Assembly (NCBI RefSeq): GCF_016616235.1
Contig: NZ_CP067100.1
Span: forward strand, 1,733,001 to 1,797,000
Source: Bradyrhizobium diazoefficiens
GTDB lineage: Bacteria > Pseudomonadota > Alphaproteobacteria > Rhizobiales > Xanthobacteraceae
Length of the DNA stretch: 64,000 bases
Direction of reading: 5' to 3'
Part shown: positions 56,447 to 64,000 of the stretch, one piece after another
Layout: every line of letters starts with the position of its first letter
How positions within the stretch are numbered: position 1 is the first letter of the stretch
Made by a program: the position numbers and the translations under genes
The notes under the pieces: generated by a model
The model's database searches: none
Told to the model about the DNA's origin: nothing
The model's input: the letters and a program-made list of their open reading frames with translations, nothing else

Positions 56447-57504
56447 CGAAGAAAGAGCTCGGCCTGTTCCTGCTGCTTGCGGTGATCTCCGCCGTCACCG
56501 GCGCGATCAATCCGGCCTTCCTGTCGCTGGTGAATCTGCTGAACATGGCCAACCTGATCGGTCTGTTCGGCGTGTTCGCGCTGGGCGAGGGGCTCGTGAT
56601 CATCACCGGCGGCATCGACCTTTCGCTCGGCTCGATGTTCGCGCTGCTCGGCGTCGTCTTCATCGACCTTCTGACGACCTATCAGGTTCCCTGGCCCATC
56701 GCGCTGCTGGCCGTATTGCTGGGCGGGCTGGCGCTGGGAGGCATCCAGGGCTTCCTGATCACGCGCCTCAAGATGCAGCCCTTCATCGTGACGCTGTGCG
56801 GGCTCCTGATCTATCGCGGCGCCGCCCGCTACTATACCAGCGATTCGACACGCGGCTTCGGCTACGGCGACGAGGCCGCGACACTGAGCAACATCGCCTC
56901 CGGCAATGTGGCGGGCATCCCGAACACCTTCATCTTCCTCATCGTCCTCGCGCTGGTTCTCGGGGTGCTGTTGCACCGCTCGGTCTACGGGCGCTGGCTC
57001 TATGCGGTCGGCAAGAACGAGGAAGCGGCGCGCTTCTCCGGCATCAGCACAAATGTCGTGATCGCAACCGCCTACATCATCAGCGGCGGACTCGCCGGCG
57101 TTTCGACCGTGTTGTTCGTGTTCTACACCAACTCGGTCTCGCCGAGCTCGTTCGGCAATTTCTACGAACTCTACGCGATCGCGGCTGCCGTGCTGGGCGG
57201 GTGCAGCCTGCGCGGCGGCGAGGGCTCCATCCTCGGTATCGTGTTGGGGACGGGGCTGCTGCAGGTGCTGCAGAACCTCGTCAATATCCTGGGAATCCCC
57301 AATTCCCTGAACTTCGCAGTGATGGGGACGGTCATTCTGATCGGCGTGCTGGCCGATCAGCAATTGCAGGCCCGGCGGCGGCGCAAGATGGCGCTGGCCG
57401 GCGTCGCCACCACGGCGCCGAGATCGAAACCTGTGCAGGCAAAACAGGGCGCCTCACCGCACAGCCAGGCTGTGTTGCCGGCGAGAACGGGCGATCAAGC
57501 ATGA
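56443..57504 (+). CDS. sugar ABC transporter permease (RbsC-like)
   Basis: 353 residues, about 9-10 membrane helices. The family motifs GLVIITGGIDLSLGSMFALL and LGGIQGFLITRLKMQPFIVTL and the coupling part AVGKNEEAARFSGISTNVV are present. The C-terminal 35 residues are basic and disordered. It overlaps the ATPase gene by 4 bp and itself overlaps, by ATGA, a start codon at 57501 of the frame that leads to the porin. Confidence 0.94.
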
Positions 57505-57635
57505 CAGAGATCCAGCCTCCAGCTGACATCACGCTGCTTCGTCGGCGGCTGCTGGGGAAGGACCACGTTCGGGGCTCGAGGGCTTTGGGCAAGGGCGTGA
57601 GGAAGAGACAAAGCCTGAGACGGCGGGAGGACGAA

Positions 57636-58985
57636 ATGTTGCGTAGATATGTGAACACCGCATGGGCATGCGGTGCGGCGATTGCTTTGTCATCGCTCTT
57701 GAGCGGTGGAGCATATGCGGCCGATCTTCCGACGAAGGCGCCGCCTGTCCCTTATGCGGCCGCTGACGATTTCTGGACGAGGCCGTATCTGTTCGGCGAT
57801 CTCGGCAGGACCAGGCTGAAGGAGCAGGGCATCGATCTGGGCCTGACGCTGGGCAATGAATCCGTCGGCAATCTGTCGGGCGGAAGCAGGAACACCGCAG
57901 CCAACGCCGGACAACTGTGGTTCGGGGCCAAGCTCGACATGGGCAAGCTTGCCGGCATCCAGGGCGGCACGATCGGCCTCACGCTGGTTGACCGCTTCGG
58001 CGATAATCTGAACAGCGAAGCGGGCATTCCCGCCCTGCAGCTGACCAACGAAGTCTACGGCCGCGGCAATATTCTGCGCCTGACGCAGCTCTACTACTCG
58101 CAGAAGCTGTTCGATGACCGCCTCGAACTGAAGGGCGGCCGTCTTCCCGTCGGCTCCGACTTCTTCTTCGGTCTGTGCGAGTTCATCAACCTGACCTTCT
58201 GCGGCGGCCAACCCGGCAACATCCAGGGTGGATACATCTACAACTGGCCGGTAAGCCAGTGGGCCGGCGTCGTCCACTACAAGCTGACTCCGGAATTCAC
58301 GGTTTCGGTCGGCGTCTACGATGCCAATCCGAATTATCTGACGACCTCGGAGCCCAGCATCTACTTCCTGCCGGGCGTCCCGTCCTCCAGCCCCGCCAGT
58401 GGCGTGCTGGTGCCGGTCGAGTTGGTCTGGACTCCGAAGGGTCCCTTGACCGGGACCTGGAGATTGGGCGGCTGGTATGACAGCGCGTCGACCATCGATG
58501 GGGGTCTCCCGGGCATCATCAGCACCATCCCGGGCGTTGGTGGCGTCCCCGATCAGAATCTCGGAGATCAAAGAGGCCGCTACGGCATCTACGAGTCGAT
58601 CCTGCAGCGCTTGACCGTTGACGGTCCCGACGCGCAGGGCTGGTACACCTTCCTCAATACGAGCTGGGCCGATCACCGGACGTCGTACCAGGATTATCAG
58701 ATCGCGCTCGGCTTCAGGCATACCGGAACGTTCACCTGGCGTCCCAAGGACGAAGTCGGCTTCGCGGTCGGAACGACCCACGTCAATTCAGCTGCCCTCG
58801 GTCCCAATGCTGGCGGCAACGAGGTTCCGATCGAAGTCTGGTACGGATGGCAGGCGACCGGTTGGTTGAACCTCAAGTTCGACGCGCAATATGTCATCAA
58901 TCCCGGCGGGCGCGGCTATAACGCCGCAGGCGTGAAGACCGACAATGCCGTGGTTCTCGGTATGCGCACCGAGGTCCACTTCTGA
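57636..58985 (+). CDS. carbohydrate-selective porin, OprB family
   Basis: 449 residues from the ATG at 57636, behind GGGAGG. Signal peptide 1-28 ends in GGAYAA. The OprB core is visible: PYLFGDLGRTRLKEQGIDLG, LRLTQLYYSQKLFDDRLELK, VGSDFFFGLCEFINLTFCGG, and a terminal strand ending in Phe (VVLGMRTEVHF). Such beta-barrels admit sugars through the outer membrane. The same frame is open upstream to 56337, antisense-like over the permease, and includes an in-frame ATG at 57501; the signal peptide makes 57636 the real start. Functionally linked to the ABC genes before it. Confidence 0.92.
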   Translation: MLRRYVNTAWACGAAIALSSLLSGGAYAADLPTKAPPVPYAAADDFWTRPYLFGDLGRTRLKEQGIDLGLTLGNESVGNLSGGSRNTAANAGQLWFGAKLDMGKLAGIQGGTIGLTLVDRFGDNLNSEAGIPALQLTNEVYGRGNILRLTQLYYSQKLFDDRLELKGGRLPVGSDFFFGLCEFINLTFCGGQPGNIQGGYIYNWPVSQWAGVVHYKLTPEFTVSVGVYDANPNYLTTSEPSIYFLPGVPSSSPASGVLVPVELVWTPKGPLTGTWRLGGWYDSASTIDGGLPGIISTIPGVGGVPDQNLGDQRGRYGIYESILQRLTVDGPDAQGWYTFLNTSWADHRTSYQDYQIALGFRHTGTFTWRPKDEVGFAVGTTHVNSAALGPNAGGNEVPIEVWYGWQATGWLNLKFDAQYVINPGGRGYNAAGVKTDNAVVLGMRTEVHF

Positions 58986-59053
58986 TCTGGCGCCAGCCGT
59001 CCGGTTCAAAACATTGAGCCGGACGGCGGATGCGTTGACGACGGATGCTTCGA

Positions 59054-59704
59054 TTAGCCGCCCACGCGGGCGAGCCCGCTGCGGGCGGCATCGTCGCGTG
59101 GACGCAGCGCGACCGCCTTGTTGTAAGACGCAGCCGCCTTGGCCTTGTCGCCCAGCCGCTCATAGGCCTGTCCGCGCGCGGTCCAGACCTGGGCATTGTG
59201 CGGATCGGCCTCGGAGGCCTCGTCGAGGTCGGCCGCGGCCTCCTTGACTTTGCCGATCGCAAGATAGCTGGCGGCGCGGCCGAGCAGCGGCTCGGCCTTT
59301 TGCGGGTTGAGCCCGCTCGCGGCGCTGAAATCAGCGATGGCGAAATCGTGCTGGTTATTGGCCTGATAGATCAGGGCACGGCCATAGAGCGCCTGCGCAT
59401 TGTAGGGATCGAGCCCGACCGCGCGATTGAATTCATCCAGCGCTGCGGCCGTCTCGCCCGACTTGGCCAGGGCCTGGGCCTTCGCCGTGTGCGCCTGGGC
59501 CTCGGTGACATTGCCAGGGCTGACCGCGCTCTCGGCCGTCGGTGCCGCCTTGGGCGCCTCCTGCGGCTTGTCCTTCTCCGGCATCAGCGAGCCCAGGTCG
59601 AAGGAGCAGCCGCACAGTGCAATGCCCATCAAGCCGAGCGCGAGCGGCTGCTGCCAGATCCGGCGCAGCCGCGCCATTCCGCGTTCGGGGAAAGGGAAGG
59701 CCAT
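59054..59704 (-). CDS. TPR-repeat lipoprotein
   Basis: 216 residues. The lipoprotein signal ends in IALCGC, so Cys33 should be lipidated (Cys31 would be at the -2 position). Four or five TPR units fill residues 70-205: HTAKAQALAKSGETAAALDE, AQALYGRALIYQANNQHDFA, AEPLLGRAASYLAIGKVKEA, AQVWTARGQAYERLGDKAKA. It is a scaffold-type protein at a membrane; partners unknown. NlpI-like lipoproteins of this layout can serve as adaptors for Prc proteases, but that is only a thought here. Confidence 0.9.
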   Translation of the reverse strand: MAFPFPERGMARLRRIWQQPLALGLMGIALCGCSFDLGSLMPEKDKPQEAPKAAPTAESAVSPGNVTEAQAHTAKAQALAKSGETAAALDEFNRAVGLDPYNAQALYGRALIYQANNQHDFAIADFSAASGLNPQKAEPLLGRAASYLAIGKVKEAAADLDEASEADPHNAQVWTARGQAYERLGDKAKAAASYNKAVALRPRDDAARSGLARVGG

Positions 59705-59720
59705 CTACGGTTCGCTCGCG

Positions 59721-59839
59721 CTAAAGCATGATCCGGACCCGGAGGACCGCGTGAGCGCAAGGTGTGCCGCGGTTTTCCGAAGAGATCATGCGCAAACAAC
59801 AACCTAAAGCGCGGTGACGATTCATCCAATCTCATCGCG
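59721..59839. repeat. composite intergenic repeat, copy 4, reversed
   Basis: CTAAAGCATGATCCGGACCC at the left and GAGATCATGCGCAAACAACA then CCTAAAGCGCGGTGACGATT at the right. It is the reverse complement of the composite at 52243-52345, plus the insert shared with copy 2. Confidence 0.7.
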
Positions 59840-59894
59840 CATTGGCGCCGCATCGGTGGTGCCCCATCCCAGCAAGGCACCGCTCACAAAACAA

Positions 59895-59930
59895 TAACGC
59901 GGGCCAGGAGCCCGCGTTATCGAAAACTGA
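59895..59930 (-). terminator. terminator after rpsU
   Basis: The stem AACGCGGGC with GCCCGCGTT and a 5-nt loop, followed on the minus strand by ATTGTTTTG. Confidence 0.75.
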
Positions 59931-59951
59931 AGTCTGATAAATCCGGAAAGA

Positions 59952-60248
59952 TCAGCGCGGTCCGCGCGGACCTGCACCCGGGCCGCCACGGCCGCCGCGA
60001 TCACCGCCGGGACCGGCGCCGAACACCGGCTTCGGCTTCATCGGCAGCAGGCCTTCGCGCTGCAGCTTCTTGCGGGCCAGCTTGCGCGCGCGGCGCACGG
60101 CTTCGGCCTTTTCACGGGCCTTCTTCTCGGAGGGCTTCTCGTAGTGACCGCGGAGCTTCATCTCGCGGAAAATGCCCTCGCGCTGCATCTTCTTCTTCAG
60201 CGCCTTGAGGGCTTGATCGACATTGTTATCGCGAACGAGAACCTGCAC
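59952..60248 (-). CDS. rpsU: 30S ribosomal protein bS21
   Basis: 98 residues from a GTG start. The S21 core is clear: [61 protein letters not shown] Gly/Pro/Arg-rich tail of about 30 residues ([20 protein letters not shown]) extends the usual 65-70 residue form, as in other rhizobia. It binds the 30S subunit and helps with initiation. Monocistronic. Confidence 0.95.
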   Translation of the reverse strand: MQVLVRDNNVDQALKALKKKMQREGIFREMKLRGHYEKPSEKKAREKAEAVRRARKLARKKLQREGLLPMKPKPVFGAGPGGDRGGRGGPGAGPRGPR

Positions 60249-60511
60249 GCGGCATCCTCTTTGGTGGATCGGATTTGAATTCTGGTAAGTCTAAGGGGAT
60301 GGCGAAATGCGCAGGCCCTTAACCTTGAGCGCGCGGATGTATCAGACAAAACCCTGGATGTCCACCTGCCAAGCGGGTTTTCGGGCCAAGTTCAGCCATT
60401 AAATGCGGCGAAAATGCCCTATGCGGTCCTATTTTGGGGTGGTTTGGCGCCCAGGACGGGGCCGTTTTCCGGAAGTTGATCCGGAGATCTTGCAATCAGG
60501 GGAGATGCCAC

Positions 60512-61234
60512 ATGGATATGAAGAAATACGCGGCCGAGGCCATCGGCACATTCTGGCTCACATTCGCAGGCTGCGGCAGCGCGGTGATCGCGGCCGGCTT
60601 CCCGCAGGTCGGCATCGGCCTGGTCGGGGTCTCCCTCGCCTTCGGCTTGAGCGTCGTCACCATGGCCTATGCGATCGGCCACATCTCGGGCTGCCATCTC
60701 AATCCGGCGGTCACCGTCGGGCTTGCCGCCGGCGGGCGCTTTCCGGCGGGCCAGATCCTGCCTTACGTGATCGCGCAGGTCTGCGGCGCGATCGTCGCCG
60801 CCGAGCTGCTCTATGTGATCGCGAGCGGCGCCCCCGGCTTCGACATCGCCAAGGGCTTTGCCTCGAACGGATACGATGCGCATTCGCCCGGCCAGTACAG
60901 CATGGTCGTCTGCTTCGTCACCGAGATGGTGATGACCATGATGTTTCTGTTCGTCATCATGGGCGCCACCCACGGCCGCGCGCCGGCGGGTTTTGCGCCG
61001 CTCGCGATCGGGCTTGCGCTGGTGATGATCCATCTCGTCAGCATCCCCGTCACCAATACGTCGGTGAATCCGGCGCGCAGCACGGGCCCGGCGCTGTTCG
61101 TCGGCGGCTGGGCGCTGGCGCAGCTCTGGCTGTTCTGGCTCGCACCGCTGATCGGCGGCGCGCTTGGGGGGGTGATCTATCGCTGGCTCAGCGAGGAGCC
61201 CACCGGCGTCGTCGCCGGGGTGAAGCCGGCCTGA
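60512..61234 (+). CDS. aqpZ: aquaporin Z
   Basis: 240 residues from the ATG at 60512 with GGGGAG upstream. Six membrane helices and both NPA motifs (HLNPAVTVG and [12 protein letters not shown]). The selectivity filter matches water channels: the Arg after the second NPA and the His in [12 protein letters not shown]. Slightly extended C-terminus ([15 protein letters not shown]). Single gene. Confidence 0.95.
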   Translation: MDMKKYAAEAIGTFWLTFAGCGSAVIAAGFPQVGIGLVGVSLAFGLSVVTMAYAIGHISGCHLNPAVTVGLAAGGRFPAGQILPYVIAQVCGAIVAAELLYVIASGAPGFDIAKGFASNGYDAHSPGQYSMVVCFVTEMVMTMMFLFVIMGATHGRAPAGFAPLAIGLALVMIHLVSIPVTNTSVNPARSTGPALFVGGWALAQLWLFWLAPLIGGALGGVIYRWLSEEPTGVVAGVKPA

Positions 61235-61270
61235 TCGACAGGCGGGATCGCAGCACGCGCCCCGGTCCCG

Positions 61271-62377
61271 CTACCCGGCCTTCGTCGGCCTGACTTCGGT
61301 GACGTGGCCCATCTTGCGGCCGGGGCGCGGCGCGCCCTTGCCGTAGATGTGCACGGTCGCGCCCGGCGCGCCGAGCCACTTCTCGTAATCGTGGATCTCG
61401 TCGCCGATCAGATTGGTCATCGTGACGAGCTCGCCATGGCGCACGGGCTTGCCGAGCGGCCAGCCGGCGATGGCGCGGATATGCTGCTCGAATTGCGAGA
61501 CCGATGCGCCGTCGAGCGTCCAGTGCCCGGAATTGTGCACGCGCGGGGCGATCTCGTTGACCAGCACCTTCGGCCCGGTGCCATTGGCGAGCACGAACAT
61601 CTCCACCGCGAGCACGCCGACATAGTCGAGTGCGGTTGCGATCTTGCCGGCGACGCTGCGCGCTTCCTCGGCGAGCCCGTCCGGAATCGGCGCAGGCGCG
61701 CGCGATATCTTCAGGATGTGGTCGCGGTGCTCGTTCTCGGTGACGTCGAAGCACTCGACCTCACCCGTCGCCGAACGCGCGGCGATTACGGAGATCTCGC
61801 GCTCGTATGGGATGAAGGCTTCCAGGATCGCCGATTTGGTGGTGAGGCTGGTCCACACCTTGGCGATGTCGTCGCCCTGGCGGATGATGGCCTGGCCCTT
61901 GCCGTCATAGCCGAAGCGGCGGGTCTTCAGCACGGCCGGCAGGCCGATCCTCAGGATTGCCTCGCGCAGCGAGGCCACCGAAGTGACGTCGGCGTAGGCC
62001 GCGGTGCCGATTCCGAGCTTCGTCACGAAATCCTTCTCGGCGAGCCGATCCTGGGTGGTCTCCAGGATCTTGCGGTTCGGCAGCACCGGGCGGCGCGCAT
62101 CCAGCACCATCGCAGCCGCCGACGGCACGTTCTCGAATTCGTAGGTGATGACGTCGACGTCATGGGCGAACAGCTCGAGCGCCTCGACGTCGGCATATTC
62201 GGCGCAGGTCGCGTTCAGCACGACGTCGAAGGCCGGCGAATCCGGATCGGGCGAGAACACCTGGCAGCGCAGGCCCAGCCGCGCCGCGGCCATCGCCAGC
62301 ATCCGCCCCAATTGTCCGCCACCGAGGATTCCGATGGTGTCGCCGGGCTTCAGCTTCACCTGCTTTGCATCAGTCAC
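61271..62377 (-). CDS. purK: N5-carboxyaminoimidazole ribonucleotide synthase
   Basis: 368 residues from a GTG start that overlaps the purE stop (GTGA). ATP-grasp fold: [80 protein letters not shown]. It carboxylates AIR with ATP and bicarbonate; purE then moves the carboxyl group. Translationally coupled to purE. Confidence 0.97.
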   Translation of the reverse strand: MTDAKQVKLKPGDTIGILGGGQLGRMLAMAAARLGLRCQVFSPDPDSPAFDVVLNATCAEYADVEALELFAHDVDVITYEFENVPSAAAMVLDARRPVLPNRKILETTQDRLAEKDFVTKLGIGTAAYADVTSVASLREAILRIGLPAVLKTRRFGYDGKGQAIIRQGDDIAKVWTSLTTKSAILEAFIPYEREISVIAARSATGEVECFDVTENEHRDHILKISRAPAPIPDGLAEEARSVAGKIATALDYVGVLAVEMFVLANGTGPKVLVNEIAPRVHNSGHWTLDGASVSQFEQHIRAIAGWPLGKPVRHGELVTMTNLIGDEIHDYEKWLGAPGATVHIYGKGAPRPGRKMGHVTEVRPTKAG

Positions 62378-62862
62378 GCCTTGTCCTCCGGGCGCTCGGC
62401 AACCGCCTCGGTCTGCGCCTTGCGCCAGGCGGCGAGGCGATCGGACAGAGCCGGGTCGGACAATGCCAGCACGGACGCGGCAAGCAGCGCCGCGTTGATC
62501 GCGCCGGCCTTGCCGATGGCGAGGGTGCCGACCGGGATGCCCGCGGGCATCTGCACGATCGAATAGAGCGAATCGATGCCCTTGAGCGTCCTGGATTCGA
62601 CGGGAACGCCGAACACCGGCAGTTCCGTCAGTGCCGCGGCCATGCCGGGCAGGTGGGCCGCGCCGCCGGCGCCGGCGATGATGATCTTGTAGCCCGCCGC
62701 CTTGGCGCCCTTGGCGAAGGCAAACAGCCGATCCGGCGTGCGGTGAGCCGAAACGATGCGGGTGTCGGCGGCAACGCCGAGCGCTGCGAGCGTGTCGGCC
62801 GCATGCCGCATCGTCTCCCAGTCCGACTGGCTTCCCATGATGATGGCGATCGGCGCGGTCAT
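62374..62862 (-). CDS. purE: 5-(carboxyamino)imidazole ribonucleotide mutase
   Basis: 162 residues. Class I PurE motifs: [27 protein letters not shown] and [20 protein letters not shown], which carry the catalytic His. First gene of purE-purK. Confidence 0.97.
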   Translation of the reverse strand: MTAPIAIIMGSQSDWETMRHAADTLAALGVAADTRIVSAHRTPDRLFAFAKGAKAAGYKIIIAGAGGAAHLPGMAAALTELPVFGVPVESRTLKGIDSLYSIVQMPAGIPVGTLAIGKAGAINAALLAASVLALSDPALSDRLAAWRKAQTEAVAERPEDKA

Positions 62863-62949
62863 GACGTCAATTGTGCTCGGAAAACAGAAAGATAGGCCAG
62901 ATTAACGGTTCCGGCCGGCGGCTCGCAAGGCGGTGGCAAGGAGAAGGGA

Positions 62950-63753
62950 ATGCACTATCCTGTCTTGGTGAATCCCCGCAAGCCTTCATTGAGCAGGATG
63001 CCCATGAAGAAACCAAAAAGGGCGCGCGCAGCGAAGGCCAAAAAGGGCCGGAAGACCAGCGCCACCCGCTCCAAGGCCGCCCCGAAACGCTTGGCCAAGC
63101 GTTCCGCCAAGCGCCTTGCCCAACTCCTTGCCAAGCCGGCGCGGCGGGCAGTGTCGGCCGGCGACGGCACCAGGGAAACCATCAAGGCGACCATTCGCGG
63201 TTTGCGGAGCAAGCTCAAGGCGGCCGAGCGGCGGGTTGCCGAACTCGAGGCCGCCGCCGACACCGATTTCCTGCTCGAGATTCCGAACCGGCGCGGTTTC
63301 GAGCGCGAGCTCGCGCGCGCCATCGCCTATATGAAGCGCTACCGCGCCAGCGGTGCGCTGATCGTGCTCGACGTCGACCGCCTCAAGCCGATCAACGATT
63401 CCTTCGGCCATGCCGCGGGCGACCAGGTGCTCAAGGCGATCGCGGCCACGCTGACGCGGCAGGTCCGCGCCTCTGACGTGGTCGGCCGGCTCGGCGGCGA
63501 CGAGTTCGCGCTGCTGCTGTGGAATCTCAGCGAGACCGATGCCAAGGCGAAGGCTGAGATCTTCGAGCAGGCGATCGATGATCTGTCGTTCACCTTTCGC
63601 GGCCAGCACGTGACGGCGGGCGCATCCGCCGGTGTCGCGCTGTTGGGCGCGCAGTCCGATGCGGGCCGCGCTTTGGAAGAGGCCGATGCCGCCATGTATG
63701 TGCGCAAGGCGCACCGGCGGCACGAGCCGCGGATCCGGCTCGTCAGCAGCTAG
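62950..63753 (+). CDS. soluble diguanylate cyclase (GGDEF) with a histone H1-like basic N-terminus
   Basis: 267 residues from the ATG at 62950 (AAGGAG at 6 nt); an ATG at 62998 is possible. Residues 18-70 are extremely Lys/Arg/Ala-rich (KKPKRARAAKAKKGRKTSAT, KAAPKRLAKRSAKRLAQLLA), like an H1-type tail. A coiled coil (about 80-103) leads to a full GGDEF domain: DVDRLKPINDSFGHAAGDQV, active site GGDEF after RASDVVGRL, with the I-site RASD intact. No membrane segment or sensor. It should make c-di-GMP; the tail may bind DNA, RNA or anionic membrane. Confidence 0.93.
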   Translation: MHYPVLVNPRKPSLSRMPMKKPKRARAAKAKKGRKTSATRSKAAPKRLAKRSAKRLAQLLAKPARRAVSAGDGTRETIKATIRGLRSKLKAAERRVAELEAAADTDFLLEIPNRRGFERELARAIAYMKRYRASGALIVLDVDRLKPINDSFGHAAGDQVLKAIAATLTRQVRASDVVGRLGGDEFALLLWNLSETDAKAKAEIFEQAIDDLSFTFRGQHVTAGASAGVALLGAQSDAGRALEEADAAMYVRKAHRRHEPRIRLVSS

Positions 63754-63806
63754 AGCATGATCCGGAAAAGCGTGCAGCGGTTTTCCGACAAGATCATGCT
63801 CAAACA
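63751..63806. repeat. GCATGATC/GATCATGC palindromic intergenic repeat, copy 5
   Basis: TAGAGCATGATCCGGAAAAG at the left, TTTTCCGACAAGATCATGCT at the right. Its first three bases are the stop codon of the GGDEF gene. Confidence 0.75.
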
Positions 63807-63813
63807 AAGAGAA

Positions 63814-64000
63814 CTACAGCGTTGCGAGATCTTCCGGCACGTTGCCGAACTTGCGCAGCAGCGTGGCGTCGCCGAACTCGCCGGTCATGGGATCGCCGCT
63901 GCGGCTGAACGCGACCGCGCCGATATGGCCTGCAACGTGCGCCATGATTTCGGCGCGCCGCAACGCGGCCGCCAAGCTCTGGCATTCCTCCGCGGCGCCC
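63814..64000 (-). CDS. hypothetical protein, N-terminus outside the window
   Basis: Read on the minus strand, an open frame of 61 codons runs from the right edge of the window to a TAG at 63814-63816. It encodes CQSLAAALRRAEIMAHVAGH, then IGAVAFSRSGDPMTGEFGDA and TLLRKFGNVPEDLATL. The true start lies beyond the edge. Composition is that of a real gene here, and the end is ordered; family not recognised. Confidence 0.55.
   Translation of the reverse strand, partial: GAAEECQSLAAALRRAEIMAHVAGHIGAVAFSRSGDPMTGEFGDATLLRKFGNVPEDLATL

Overview
The window reads as a stretch of chromosome from a Bradyrhizobium-type alphaproteobacterium (order Hyphomicrobiales). The evidence is the uniformly high G+C and GC-rich third positions, the three-subunit proton-translocating transhydrogenase, GapR/DUF2312, DUF1244, DUF2852, a 50-residue aa3-type cytochrome oxidase subunit IV, a y4hA-type Ca2+/H+ antiporter, and several dispersed intergenic repeats of a kind common in this group. 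No rRNA, tRNA, CRISPR array, transposase or phage gene was found. The genus is an inference from gene content; no species can be named.

Layout. 1-5069: a 5'-truncated ECF42-type sigma factor, an SRPBCC + VOC gene pair, a 30-residue membrane peptide, a secreted protein, an SDR oxidoreductase and two YciI/DGPF-type genes. The SRPBCC and YciI units carry the same promoter-like motif (TGTCGG, 17 nt, CGTCTTA), so they look like a local regulon of the sigma factor. 5196-6658: a TetR regulator and a DUF2852 membrane protein sharing a near-identical palindromic operator. 6833-11046: S41 protease, fatty-acid desaturase, serine acetyltransferase and a DUF2231 membrane protein. 11629-24103: the envelope-constriction cluster tolQ-tolR-tolA-tolB, then a GGDEF-EAL protein and a FeeM-like acyltransferase, then pal-cpoB-tilS-ftsH. 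24559-26640: an orphan LivK-type binding protein, a frameshifted SnoaL-like gene and a small membrane protein. 26773-30545: two long paralogous membrane proteins flanking an oppositely oriented Flp pilin gene. 30849-43201: TetR, pyk with DUF1036, DUF1244, gapR, DUF1801, a DUF882 murein hydrolase-like protein, a YcbB-type L,D-transpeptidase, an NtrC-family response regulator and an M3 oligopeptidase. 43312-43943: an AbrB-Doc toxin-antitoxin pair behind a perfect 24-bp palindrome. 44040-50799: oxidase subunit IV, pntAA-pntAB-pntB, an alpha/beta hydrolase and two cation/H+ antiporters. 50912-58985: cupin, an Ala/Lys-rich membrane-anchored protein, and a ROK repressor divergent from a sugar ABC transporter with an OprB-type porin. 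59054-64000: TPR lipoprotein, rpsU, aqpZ, purE-purK, a diguanylate cyclase with a histone-like basic tail, and a 3'-partial reading frame.

How the parts work together. Much of the window serves the cell envelope: Tol-Pal constriction, murein cross-linking and hydrolysis, FtsH and S41 proteolysis, porin and lipoproteins, with c-di-GMP enzymes at two places. The rest is central metabolism (pyruvate kinase, transhydrogenase, purine synthesis), sugar uptake under a ROK repressor, and small stress-type regulons.
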